Notes under the pieces: model-generated | Told to the model about the DNA's origin: nothing | The model's input: only the letters and a program-made list of their open reading frames with translations | Databases searched by the model: none | DNA from: Lepisosteus oculatus | Lineage: Eukaryota > Chordata > Actinopteri > Semionotiformes > Lepisosteidae | Direction of reading: 5' to 3' | DNA length: 64,000 nucleotides | Assembly (NCBI RefSeq): GCF_040954835.1 | Contig: NC_090707.1 | Location: 26,430,570 to 26,494,569, forward strand | Shown: positions 20,501 to 28,261 of the stretch, piece by piece | Layout: each line of letters opens with the position of its first letter | How positions within the stretch are numbered: position 1 is the first letter of the stretch | Position numbers and translations under genes: made by a program

Positions 20501-22929
20501 ATAAGAATTAAACTTTGATATGAAAATGTTATTAAAATACACAATTCATTGTTAGATTGTAAAGCAAAGGAAGCAAATCCAGGCTGCTAAAACATTTCTC
20601 ATATTTTATTTTACTTACAAAATAACAAGGAAATCATTAAATGGATATCAACTGAAGGAATAAGACAATTCTTTAGACACTTTACACTGACTAATTCACT
20701 GGTATAAGACATGGTTTTTTAAATACACAGAGTATGGAGTACTATGTGTGGAATATGGAGTATGGTTTCATTATGATTTTCTTTCTCTTAGAAGAATCAT
20801 AAAGATTACTGTTGAAACTTTACTATATCACTGAAGCCACAATCAAGGCTGACAGTTTCAAAATAAGTAGTTCAGGTGGGTAGCTGCGTTAGCATGCGTA
20901 GGCTGCAAAGGAACAATAGGTTTATTCCATGCTGAAAAAAAGAAGAAAGAGAACACAACGTTTCGGCCGTGGAGCCTTCTTCAGGTGTGTGACAAAATAG
21001 AATTAAAATATATTTTTTTATGGTAACATTTCCACCTCCATCATTTTCTTCATACAGTGTATGCTTGCTAGTTAAGCTGTGAGTGTGCCTAATTATTATT
21101 GTGCATATCAGCAAAGATAAAAGCAACAAAACACAAAAGTTCAGACACAAAAATAATTCTACTTACTTCTTTCAGTTACGTGCAGATAATAATGCACCTG
21201 CGGGTTGATAGACTTTACCAAAAAGCATACGTCTTCATCAACTAATGCAATATCCATCCACTTTTCGTTCTGAGTCTTAAAAAAAGGCCAGTAATGATTT
21301 AAACTGCTCCTCAGAAAACCAAAAATGGCCAGAGAATCATTCAAGTTTCGTTCCAATGGAAACACAATGTGAACACCATCATCACCTGTCACATTCACCT
21401 AAAAAAGCAAAACATAACAGTGTTGTGTTACATGTATTTCTGTCACTGTAACTGAGACCTAGCACCAGATAACAAGAAGAGGCACTGTATGTCACATCTC
21501 ATCACATATTATACTCTTCAAGCCAGCAGTTCAGTCTGTAAGCTACATTCACATTAGGCTGCCAATTCGATTTGCAAATTAATCACTAGACATTATGCTG
21601 TAACCATGAAATTAAATTATTTAATAATAGCAAATGCAACACATAATTTTAAAAACAAGCGTACACATGATCAGAATGCTCTAGGGTTTGTTCAGCCTTT
21701 TTTTGCTTTGAATGCTGAAGCATAATTTTATTCATGATAACCAGAACTATATTAACAACACTTAAAAGTGTAAATAGTTATAAATGTATTCCAGCAAGGC
21801 ACAATGAAACAACAGGATATTCTGTATGGAAGTCGATTTAAAATATGCTAATATGAATAACGTTTTTCTACACTTCAAGAGAGACAAACTAGAAATTAAT
21901 ACTAAACATTTCAATATGGTACAGAAATACCACCTGGAACGTGGACCAAATATTCCACCCAATCTCCGTTTGTAATCTGTAGCAGAAACATTGATTGTTA
22001 TTTCCAAGAATTTTGTCATTTTCACTGACTGAAGTGCAATCTGTAAGTAAAACGAAAATAAAAAATTAATTAATTTAACCCATTACTTATAACCACTCAC
22101 TTAAGCCTTCACATGGAACTTAACCAAAATGTATTGTTATACCTTCTGTACAATAAGAGTAATATATAAAGTGTCACAAAACCTATGGGTTAGTTTAGTG
22201 TAGCTGTACTAAAACTGACAAAACATTGTTAAAACGAATAAAAAATTTTTATTCTAAAAAGAACACAATAATCAGCACTTCAAGGTTTTCTTGTAACTGC
22301 TTTCAATGGATCTTTCTTTCTCTACGGTCCTGCCCTTAATACTATTAGTATTACTTTAAAAACAAGCGTAAACACTGGAACCATTTTGTACCGGGCGATG
22401 TTGATATTAATTTGAATAGTGGGGGGGATTAAATTCCATGTTTGCACATTCCTAATTAAAATCTTTATTATACTTATATATTCTGCAACTAAATATAATG
22501 TCCAGCTTGTTTATTAGGTTGAACAGCAAATTGGTTGTTTTGTAAGCAAACGTGTCAGTTTACAGTCGCCGCTCTACCTTCAAAATGAAATAAAAGCCCT
22601 GAACTTCACCACAGCAATGCAACGTGTTACTGCTGACTAGATTACGTCATGCGCTTAATTCTATCTCGTTAAGCGCATAATATAGTAACATGTCACGTTT
22701 TTTAAAATAAGTTATTTTAATAAGAATGTTCTTTTGTAACATCTACACAAGTATTCGAAAACAAAACGCGGAAATGCCTTGATATGTTTGAAACTACAAA
22801 GGGCTTCAAAGTTCAAATAATGTATCATTTACCTTTGTTTGTTGTAATCTGGGCACTTTTTGCTACCATGGAAAAAGCGAGTAAAAGTCCCAAAGTTAAA
22901 ATATTTGTTTTTAAAATGTGGATGTTCAT
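2277..22929 (-). CDS. nemp2: NEMP-family nuclear envelope integral membrane protein, probably NEMP2 (9 coding exons)
   Basis: The spliced reading frame is 1398 nt (465 residues) from exons 22929-22833, 22040-21934, 21398-21167, 20485-20413, 18151-18058, 17751-17640, 8959-8734, 8092-7895 and 2535-2277. Every junction has AG/GT and matching phase. Order of parts: signal peptide; luminal domain with an FCY...W..IW motif and NVT/NDS glycosylation sequons; about five to six hydrophobic helices (residues roughly 151-310) including CYKHGP; then a soluble tail with LTEEEYREQGE, FADF and HEHQYGVGGAYFEN. This is the NEMP/TMEM194 architecture; known members sit in the inner nuclear membrane and have been linked to nuclear envelope stiffness and Ran binding. 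The QYGxGGAxxE tail resembles NEMP2 more than NEMP1, but I judged that from memory. The gene is expanded to about 20.7 kb mainly by transposons in introns 6 and 8. Confidence 0.88.
2740..2955 (+). repeat. 5S-derived SINE, 3' part
   Basis: Matches the distal half of the SINE described at 45047: GCATCATCCAGGTGGATGC, GGTGGTGGTGG, TGTAAAGCACTTTG and the GCTATATAAGTGTAA end. The 5S-like head is absent. It sits in nemp2 intron 8. Confidence 0.85.
3695..3770 (+). repeat. tRNA-like cassette 1 in family M
   Basis: Contains an A-box-like GGTGTAATGGC and a B-box GGTTCGAACC at tRNA spacing, followed by the shared flank TTTAACAAATAAACATTTC. It is not an intact tRNA gene. Confidence 0.6.
3868..4366 (-). 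repeat. 5S-derived SINE, full length
   Basis: Read on the minus strand it starts with the 5S rRNA-like head (AGCAGCCATATCACCCTGCA, GGATGGGAGACC) and ends at the GCGCTTTGAGTGGAGTGTCC region. It is inserted between the two B modules of the composite element. Confidence 0.9.
4725..4805 (+). repeat. tRNA-like cassette 2 in family M (cloverleaf-capable)
   Basis: A 6-7-bp acceptor-like pairing (TCCGAAC with GTTCGGG), a perfect CCCG/CGGG D-like arm and a CCGAG/CCCGG T-like arm around TTTAAAA can be drawn by eye. Flanks on both sides are homologous to those of cassette 1, but the cassette itself is not obviously similar. Confidence 0.55.
5045..5112 (+). repeat. LINE 3' tail fragment
   Basis: Ends with AAAGGCGCTATATAAAAATAA followed by imperfect AATTG repeats, a common 3' end of fish L2-type LINEs. 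Confidence 0.5.
5116..5896 (+). mobile_element. Penelope-like element, 5'-truncated single copy with 13-bp TSD
   Basis: The 3' portion of a Penelope-like retroelement (5129-5883) flanked by the perfect direct repeat ATTAAAAAACATA (5116-5128 and 5884-5896). Around 5327-5437 one frame encodes the GIY-YIG endonuclease core (IYIGETGRRLGDRFREH). It continues through the SKPIVSHF and SDGHDH segment, then the untranslated tail with GGAATAAACC. Reading frames are broken, so the copy is dead. It serves as the single-copy reference for the inverted dimers elsewhere. Confidence 0.9.
6030..6095 (+). repeat. tRNA-like cassette 3 in family M
   Basis: A-box-like GTAGCTCTGCCGG and B-box GGGTTCAAGCCC at tRNA-like spacing. 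It differs in sequence from the other cassettes. Confidence 0.5.
6240..7420. repeat. Tandem direct repeat of a ~600-bp module (C module)
   Basis: Segment 6240-6620 is repeated, diverged, at about 6885-7390. Shared landmarks are AATAATTCATCCA, AGTGGACTATTTTTAT, GAGAAACAAA/AAGAAACAAA, TGGGTGCAG, GGACAATAG and GTTTCCAAAA. There is no coding in either unit. Confidence 0.75.
7660..7745 (-). repeat. tRNA-like cassette 4 in family M
   Basis: On the minus strand a B-box-like GGTTTTCGAATCCC ends the cassette, close to the right TIR of the composite. The A-box region is degenerate. Confidence 0.45.
7895..8092 (-). CDS. nemp2: nemp2 exon 8 (nucleoplasmic tail, LTEEEYREQGE motif)
   Basis: Residues 314-379. 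After a basic juxtamembrane stretch comes the highly conserved FLTEEEYREQGE...ELREHC...SAW...SPQR block of NEMP proteins. Acceptor TTGACCACAG, donor GTAAGA, phase 2 exit. A transposon terminus begins about 17 nt into the following intron. Confidence 0.95.
8093..8733 (-). other. nemp2: nemp2 intron 7
   Basis: A 641-nt AT-rich intron with no recognised repeat. Confidence 0.85.
8734..8959 (-). CDS. nemp2: nemp2 exon 7 (last helices, CYKHGP motif)
   Basis: Residues 239-313. Contains the NEMP signature SFAICYKHGP, then LTWTLQ and two further hydrophobic segments. Acceptor CTCCCTACAG, donor GTAGGT, phase 2 exit. It is separated from exon 6 by 8.7 kb of mostly transposon-filled intron. Confidence 0.95.
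9216..10652. mobile_element. Inverted-repeat element (~190-bp arms) in nemp2 intron 6
   Basis: Left arm 9216-9410 and right arm 10460-10652 are inverted copies. Both, read inward, start with CTGAAAAATTAAA and share GTCTCTCCA, CAGAGTCTG, CACAGTTCTTAG, TTAAAGTACTC and ATAGATAAGGAGAAA. The interior is non-coding and includes a 5S SINE head. It is probably a non-autonomous DNA transposon or foldback element of a family I do not recognise. Confidence 0.7.
9767..9912 (-). repeat. 5S-derived SINE, head portion only
   Basis: On the minus strand: CCATATCACCCTGCAACTCAC..., GGTACTGACC context and the GGTTGCTGCTGGAAGAGGTG block. It ends at GGCCAGCAGGGGGC, so the distal half is missing. Confidence 0.85.
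10653..11037. other. Intron 6 sequence without recognised features
   Basis: AT-rich; nothing coding or repetitive recognised. Confidence 0.5.
11052..13384 (-). pseudogene. Penelope-like reverse transcriptase/GIY-YIG endonuclease, minus copy (broken)
   Basis: Read on the minus strand: an N-terminal region with KGLSFVP near the junction, a conserved DIVIKPADKRGTVVVW block (about 13020-13050), FYLLPKI..PGRPIVS, the RT catalytic YIDD (about 12355), SLKYTVNISSTTLLFLD, and the GIY-YIG endonuclease (IYVGETGRRRGDRF, about 11520-11560). It ends in the 3' tail with GGAATAAACC. Frames are interrupted and part of the RT palm is missing, so it is inactive. Confidence 0.88.
13385..14760 (+). pseudogene. 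Penelope-like RT/GIY-YIG, plus copy, first part (broken)
   Basis: Begins inside the RT domain at the motif MDITSL, the catalytic aspartate region. It continues through GVAMGTRMGPSYANIFVGW and YSDDC, where the family has YIDD, then LLFLDIN, and then the GIY-YIG core (IYIGETGRRLGG, about 14460-14500). Several frameshifts and stops are present. The copy continues at 17309 beyond the inserted LINE. Confidence 0.88.
14761..17308 (+). mobile_element. L2-type LINE inserted in the Penelope copy
   Basis: Starts in a GC-rich leader (CCGGCGCCGGCAAGATGGCG) and ends in TTACACATGGCAATAAAATTCA repeats. The ORF2 remnants in order are: an apurinic-type endonuclease with VGDFNH and SDHIALLLLPDY (15091-15830); a gap; then RT with VDYSSAFNSIIPSQL and PQGC.LSPRL (16080-16300), the FVDDTTIIG catalytic box (16355-16380), LNVNKTKE, and C-terminal SFRFLGIHIS. 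Stops and frameshifts are common. The 3' end reappears alone at 51218-51327. Confidence 0.85.
17309..17551 (+). mobile_element. Penelope-like plus copy, 3' end
   Basis: Continues exactly where the copy stops at 14760 (TTCTTCACCCTTCTGC) and runs to the normal tail: CACACCTGAAGAAGGC, GGAATAAACCTATT, ending at CACCTGAA before the TSD. Confidence 0.9.
17640..17751 (-). CDS. nemp2: nemp2 exon 6 (third and part of fourth helix)
   Basis: Residues 202-238: a hydrophobic helix, a short loop with HWNDI, and the start of the next helix at FYWRYVG. This matches the NEMP block with a CYWQYLLSY motif. Acceptor TTTTTCTAG, donor GTGAGT, phase 1 exit. Confidence 0.9.
18058..18151 (-). CDS. nemp2: nemp2 exon 5 (second membrane helix)
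   Basis: Residues 170-201. STIFYY followed by a long hydrophobic helix and ERFVPK aligns with the SQIFYYSTG...KFMPK block of NEMP1. Acceptor TTTTGGCAG, donor GTAAGT, phase 0 exit. Confidence 0.92.
18152..20412 (-). other. nemp2: nemp2 intron 4
   Basis: A 2.26-kb AT-rich intron. I see no coding or recognisable transposon. It contains the hairpin at 19753-19790. Confidence 0.8.
19753..19790. repeat. Perfect 15-bp inverted repeat (hairpin) in intron 4
   Basis: TTGTATCCAATATAT and its exact reverse complement ATATATTGGATACAA are separated by 8 nt. Confidence 0.9.
20413..20485 (-). CDS. nemp2: nemp2 exon 4 (first membrane helix)
   Basis: Residues 146-169. The hydrophobic stretch FSLFCCGAILYYLAGALC forms the first transmembrane helix. 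Acceptor AATTTCAG, donor GTAATT, phase 2 exit completing an Arg codon with exon 5. Confidence 0.88.
20872..20990 (-). mobile_element. Penelope-like 3' tail, single, in nemp2 intron 3
   Basis: Minus-strand copy of the about 120-bp terminal segment only, from CACACCTGAAGAAGGC to the GCATGCTAACGCAGCTACCC end. Flanking direct repeats are at best 7 bp (CAAAATA) and imperfect. Confidence 0.85.
21167..21398 (-). CDS. nemp2: nemp2 exon 3 (luminal domain, part 2)
   Basis: Residues 69-145, with NVT and NDS sequons near the start and the WPFF and DVCFLVK segments that correspond to the WNFF and KTCLKV segments of vertebrate NEMP1. Acceptor TTTTTTAG, donor GTAAGT, phase 1 exit. Confidence 0.9.
21934..22040 (-). 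CDS. nemp2: nemp2 exon 2 (luminal domain, part 1)
   Basis: Residues 33-68. The acceptor is TTACTTACAG. The exon carries the conserved CFCY...W.IW motif of the NEMP luminal domain. The donor GTGGTA is weaker than those of the other exons, but reading through reaches a stop within 40 nt, and splicing here joins the next exon in phase 0. Confidence 0.82.
22833..22929 (-). CDS. nemp2: nemp2 exon 1 (start codon, signal peptide)
   Basis: Encodes 32 residues plus one base. The ATG is fixed by an in-frame TGA 18 nt upstream. A basic start is followed by a hydrophobic core (ILTLGLLLAFSMVA), giving a secretory signal with likely cleavage near AKSA. The donor is GTAAAT. The exon ends in phase 1, matching exon 2. 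Confidence 0.8.
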
Positions 22930-23500
22930 GATGAGCTTTCACTGTAATGCAGTTTGAAATTCCGTGCTACTATGGTAGACAGCCCTTACTAGACGATACA
23001 ATGAAAAGGATTTAAGGTATTGTACACAAACAAAAAAAAGGTCGATACATTCTTAATACCTAAATGTATTATTGCGTAAGCTTCTAATTTGCCCCAACCT
23101 AAAATAAGATCATATGTTTCCCAAGGTAATGAATTACAATGTTTTGAATTATTTGGGTTTATCTGGCGTGTACTAGTTTGGTCTTGAAACAAAGTTTAAG
23201 AGTACTTGCAGTTTCGATTCCATAACTTTCTAAAAGTGAGGGAACAGCTAGGTGAAAGTTAACATTTTTAAACTTTTCTTTGCTGCACACATTCTAATAA
23301 TTTATTCTTCTAGCAGCATGTCTAAAAGGACAAATAAGAATAGGTAATCAAACTAAACACAGGACCACCGTTCGTTTCGCGTCCGTACTCAATTTACTAC
23401 TAGACAATAATATGACCTGAATGACTCCCTGAGCAAAAGGCCCTCTTGCGGTAGATCTGTCTGTCCAATTGTTAGTGTTAAATCCCGGAAGTGTTTTCAC
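22930..23500 (-). promoter_or_regulatory. Presumed nemp2 5' flank
   Basis: The 570 nt upstream of the start codon contain no recognisable transposon and no CpG island. I cannot place a TATA box or start site with confidence. A promoter is inferred only from position. Confidence 0.3.
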
Positions 23501-23589
23501 ATCTTGGATGAGTAATGATCAGAATTTACATTTCAATCCGCACATTTATTTAGAGAAAACATCAAACAGTCCTTCCAATAACAATAAAA

Positions 23590-23860
23590 CCGAGCTCCCG
23601 ACTCTCCAGGTTCATCAAAAATCCCAGAGTGTTTCTTGAAAAGACTAGGGGTCTCCTGGCCAATTTTCCCCCTGGCCTTTAATATTTAATATTTATAAAT
23701 TTAATATTCATGGTCTCCTAATAATCCTATCAATTGGCTTCATTACTCTGTTCTTCACCCCACTGATAGCTGATGTGTGGTGGTGTATTTTGTCTGCCAA
23801 CACATCATCCAGGTGGGTGGTACACAATGGTGGTAATGGAGTGGATGGTGTTCACAAACG
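23590..23860 (+). repeat. 5S-derived SINE, distal half, diverged
   Basis: Recognisable blocks: CTTGAAAAGA.TAGGGGT, CTCCTAATAATCC, CACTGATAGCTGATGTGTGG and CATCATCCAGGTGG. The head is missing. Confidence 0.75.
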
Positions 23861-23879
23861 TACTATACAGTATAAGGGT

Positions 23880-24150
23880 AAGGAATTACTACACTGACAG
23901 ACTTAAGGAACAGAATGTTGTGAATCTTGAACAGAGAAGATTATAAGGAGACATGATACAAATATTCAAAATCCTCAAATGCATGGACAAACCCAGTAGG
24001 TTTCTTCTGAATGAACAGTGAAACACAAATCATTTACTCAAAGAGTTGTGAGAGTATGGAACAAGCCACCCAGCCATGTTGTTCAAGCCAGTAACTTTGT
24101 TTCTACCAAATGGGCTAGATGGGCTGGACAGTCTCCTTGTGTTATTAACC
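23880..24150 (+). pseudogene. Possible LINE ORF2 C-terminal remnant
   Basis: One frame reads GDMIQIFKILKCMDKPS, similar to the DMIxVFKIL segment found at the end of CR1-type LINE ORF2. It is short and broken. Confidence 0.4.
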
Positions 24151-24179
24151 ATTTTTATTATTTCTAATAAACCAAAATA

Positions 24180-25120
24180 TCCACCTCCAACTTGCACAAG
24201 GAGGGGTGGAAGGCAGGAACCCCAGTGCGGGCACTATAGTTTGTGGGTATGGCTCCACCAGCTGATAATTGCCTGAAATTATGTGCCAGTTGCTGTATGA
24301 AGCATGCATGGCCAGAAGGTGGTAACTATTCTGGGACCATTGAAGATTCCTGCAAAGAGGGGGAGGAGGTAAAAAGGCTAGAAATGTGGGTATTCGCAAC
24401 TGTCTTGTGCAGTCTGAGCTGGAAGGGCTCTCCTTATACAGCCCTGCACCGCAGGGCTAGCTCTGACTGCTTGGTTTCTCTTGGGCTCCGTCCTGGGAAT
24501 CCTGGACTTGTCCCTGCTGGCCTCCTTCTCCTTCTGTCCCACATCCAGAAGGCAGCTTTCATCGTCCAGGACCCCAGGGCTCTGTCCATGCAGTCCACTC
24601 ACCTCATTGGCCACAGCCCAGTTTTGGTTCCTTTCAAGCCCTATCCCTTGCACGTTTCCTTTTTTCTTCATCTTTTCACTAGCTGCCCTTCTGCCTCCTC
24701 CTTGGGGAGGCTTCCTCTCTAGACTCAGGGTTCCTTTCTAGTTCTCACCCTCCGGTTTCTCTGGTTCTCTGGTTTTATTCTTTCCTTCCCCTTTTCTCCT
24801 TCCAGTGTCCCAGTAGAGCCTTCTGTTCTATTCTGGGGAGCCAGGCATCCATTGTCTACTCTGTCTGGAGAGCATTTCCCTGTAATCCTGGTCTGCCTAA
24901 GGACCTCTCCCTGCAGTTTTGCTGACAAAGGGCTCTGGGAGATGAAACGGATTTTATGATGGGTCCTTGCCTCCCGTCATTCGCGGCTGTCTCCCCCAGT
25001 GGGTGCAGAGTATATCTGGGTATTCGATTCTGATTTGGACCCAGGCACCTAGGTCAGAGAGTGAACCTGGTAGACAGTGCTGAGGCTTAGCTAAGTGCAT
25101 CCCCATTTGGGAGCTGTCCC
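24180..25120. other. Unidentified GC-richer block
   Basis: Clearly richer in G+C than its surroundings, with long pyrimidine-rich stretches. None of its ORFs resembles a protein family I know. It could be a non-autonomous LTR element or an old retroposed segment. Confidence 0.4.
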
Positions 25121-26034
25121 TTATCAAAAGAAAACATCTTTAAATCAGCCTGCACCACAGAGATGAAGACAGAAGAGAGAGGCCTCATTTGGAAAAGCAC
25201 TGCAACACTTAATTCTGTCTTATTAAAGAGCATTGCCGCTACACTGGCTTGGGCTGATTAAGCCCCACCGGCAAGTAATTAATTATTCTATTTTCGCCTT
25301 TCCATTTTCATTTTCCCTTTTCCTAGCCCTCAATCAGTTGGCTCTACTTGGGTGTTCCGCCACTCTGCGATCACTTGCACTTGGGTTCTAATGCATCACC
25401 ACCCTCGTAGTTGTAACCAGCCGTGGCACTGCACATACACATTGTCACCCTCTGAAATAAAACAGGATTATTTGTAATGAAGAAAGGTGACTGACTGGTG
25501 ATTGGTGCATTCTTGAGTTACAGATAGCTTTAGAAAATGGTACAAGGTTGCTAACATTTACAAGGTTTGTCATTTTGGATACCCAACGTCTGTAAAGCTA
25601 TTAAAGCCAGCTGTAGAACTAACAGTTGTCATGGCAGCCCCAGCTTTGGAAATAACTGAGCAAACACCACATAGATATAAAAATGATTCAAAGTCATTGC
25701 TGGCTCTTTATATAATAATATTAATAATTAATTTATATAATATAAATATGTTATAACTATAAATGTATGTGCTTTGACTAATAAAAATACTATATATAAC
25801 CAACCTTTATGAGTAATGACTGTATAATAAATGTTGTAATAAAAATGTTTTAAATATTTGTTAAATTTATAGTGTATTTTATTTTTATGTTATGTGTTTG
25901 AAATTAAATTGTAAATGAAGTATAGATTGAAATAAATATCTTATGCATGTTTAATACTAACAACCTTTTACCAATAACTCAGAGACTAAAAATGAACACA
26001 ACAGGCATGAAAAACAACATTTGTGACACATTTT
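25121..26034. other. No gene seen
   Basis: AT-rich, with TATA-type low-complexity runs around 25700-25950 and no recognised repeat. Confidence 0.5.
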
Positions 26035-26222
26035 CAATTTGTTGGGACCCTGAGCAAGGCCCTTAACCCCAGCTGCTCCAGGGTCACTGTATAAATGGCT
26101 GACCCTGCGCTTCTGTCTCCCTGTCTGTGTGCTTGTGTGTCTCATGGAGAGCAAGCTGGGGTATGTGAAAAGACAAATTCCTAATGCAAAAAATTGTATA
26201 TGGCTAATAAAGTGTTGTTATA
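26035..26222 (+). repeat. tRNA-derived SINE, 3' portion
   Basis: Shares CTGAGCAAGGCCCTTA, GGCTGACCCTGC, GTGTGTCTCATGGA.AGCAAG and ATTGTATATGGC.AATAA with the longer copy at 47012. The tRNA-like head is missing. Confidence 0.85.
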
Positions 26223-26224
26223 GA

Positions 26225-26945
26225 GCAATGGTTCTCAAACTTTTTGGACCAAGTACCACCCCTGATCAAACCAAAACATCCAAGTACCACCTACAAGTCA
26301 TCTTCTCATAGGAACCACAGAAAATCTCAATGACCAAGATATACATATAGTAAAAATAGCACTGAGCACTTACCATTTCAGTGAGAGGGGTGAGCCTGTT
26401 TAGTCGTGCAAAGCAGATGTGAATTCATTGGTTGAGCCTTGATACAATTCAGAACTTTGACAGCAGAGTCTAACAAGTTTTAAATCCTCAGGCATTTTTT
26501 TGACTGCTAAGGCCTCACGGTGGATGCAGCAGTTCGTCCCCTTCATATCTGGAGCAACCTCTCTTATTCGTGCAACTACACCGCTCTGTCTGCCTGTCAT
26601 CACTCTAGCACCGTCTGTACAAACTCTGATTTTTTCGTTCATTCGTTTTTTCCAGTCGATGCCATTCTCTCCGATAAATTCATTCCGAAGCTGAAATATG
26701 TGCTCTCCTGTAGTTCTTGTTGGTAGCGGCTCACGAAACAAAAAGTCCTAATGGGATGTGCCCTCAAGCTCATATCTAAAGTAAACAAGCAAATTGGCCA
26801 AATTGAGACTCATCTAATTGCAGTGAAAAGCATCTGCTCATCTTAAAGTGCTCTATCAGCGTACTTTTGACATCATCTGCCATATCAATAATTCTACGAG
26901 TATCTGTGTCCTTCGAAAGAGCAGCAGGTCGAGCTGTTTAGCAGC
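26225..26945 (-). pseudogene. hAT (Charlie-like) transposase fragment
   Basis: On the minus strand and across frames: RRIIDMADDVK, FSLQLDES, FREPLPTRTTGEHIF, IDWKKRMNEKIRVCTDGARVMTGR, SGVVARIREVAPD and HREALAVKKMPEDLK. These are the core DDE region of hAT transposases of the ZBED/Charlie type. The left end, CAATGGTTCTCAAAC at 26225, is a hAT terminal inverted repeat. The 5' half is missing where the L2 relic abuts. Confidence 0.85.
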
Positions 26946-27483
26946 TTTTTTCTCCACACGTTTCATGTGGTGCAGATGGTGTGGATCTCCCCCTGGGTCT
27001 CCTGAAGTCCACAATGACCTCTTTTGTCTTGTTGACATTTAGGGCCAGCTTGTTGTCAAGGCAGCATCTTATTATATGCTCCACCTCATTTCTGTATGCA
27101 GACTCATTGTTGTTGTTGATCAGCCAAATAATAGTGATGTCATCTGCAAACTTAATTATGTAGTTGCTGCTGTAAGTGGCTTTATAGCCGTAGGTGAACA
27201 AGGAGTATAGCCTTGGACTGAGAGAGCAGCCCTGTGGAGCTCCAGTGTTTAGGATCGCTGTAGAGGAGATATTGTTGCCAATTTTCACCACATGAGGTCT
27301 GCCTGCTAGGAAATCCAGTATCCAGTTGCAGATGGATTTGCATAAGCCCAGATTCCTAAGTTTTGGGACGAGTTTGGTGGGAACAATTGTGTTGAAGGCC
27401 GAGGTGTAATCAATAAACAGCATCCTAACATAGGTACCCTGTCCGTCTAAATGTTCTATGACAGTATGAAGTGCTAGAGATAT
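26946..27483 (-). pseudogene. L2-type LINE reverse transcriptase fragment
   Basis: One open frame on the minus strand: [60 protein letters not shown], and [15 protein letters not shown]. This is the RT palm with its catalytic FADD, intact over about 180 codons. It is cut on the right by an LTR element and on the left by the hAT relic. Confidence 0.9.
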
Positions 27484-28261
27484 TGTCATGATTATAATCC
27501 CCCCTCCTTAAGGGTGCTCCAGCCCTTTCACTTAGACTTTATTCTGTGCACCTGTTTCCTATTCCCAGCCCACCTTAAAAGCCAGGCGCTGACGCTCATC
27601 CGGGCTCTGCATCTGATTTCCATATCGTGCGAGTCCGGGACCTGGAAGCGCCTGGTCCCGTTAAGGTTTTAACCCCTGTTCCTGTTCCTTGTCCCCCGTC
27701 CGCCGGTTCCGACCCGGCCTTCGTGGTTTTTAATTCTTTGTTTTGATGGATCTCCTGGTTTTGGACTTTCTCGTGTGTTTATGGATACTCTATGGATTAC
27801 TCTTTGGGCCACACCTCCCCCGTGCACCAGCGCACCTTGGACACGCCCCCCCTGTCTTCAGCCCCGTATTCCTGCATGACGTTTCCCTAGTGTTTCCCCA
27901 CTCCGTCGGACTGTGTCGTCCGCATAGGGTCCGGAAAGAACTGTTCGTTACGGAATGCAGAGCCAACACCTGGACCCCGCGGACGGCACCCTGGCAGCCT
28001 GGATTCCATCAGGTTTTTTTTTCTCCCCTTTTTTTTTCTTAGGGCTTTGGAGCCGCCCTGAAAAGGAGGGGCGTACTGTCACGATTATAGTCCCCCCTCC
28101 TTTAGGGTGCTCCAGCCCTTTCACTTAGACTTTATTCTGTGCACCTGTTTCCTATTCCCAGCCCACCTTAAAGGCCAGGCGCTGACGCTCATCCGGGTTC
28201 TGCATCTGATTTCCATATCGTGCGAGTCCGGGACCTGGAAGCGTCTGGTCCCGTTAAGGTT
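27484..28261 (+). mobile_element. Short non-autonomous LTR element (185-bp LTRs)
   Basis: Direct repeats 27484-27668 and 28077-28261 (TGTCAYGATTATARTCCC ... GTCCCGTTAAGGTT) are over 95% identical by eye and flank a 408-bp GC-rich non-coding interior. A purine tract, GAAAAGGAGGGGCGTAC, immediately precedes the second repeat, as in the element at 53485. The downstream LTR may be truncated, because neither repeat clearly ends in CA and I found no target-site duplication. Confidence 0.75.

Noticed and set aside
22560..23500. CpG-island promoter
   Set aside because: CpG dinucleotides are sparse and the region is AT-rich.
24243..24741. Overlapping ORFs of 86-159 codons in the GC-rich block
   Set aside because: GC-rich composition lengthens chance ORFs on both strands; no family resemblance and no exon structure.
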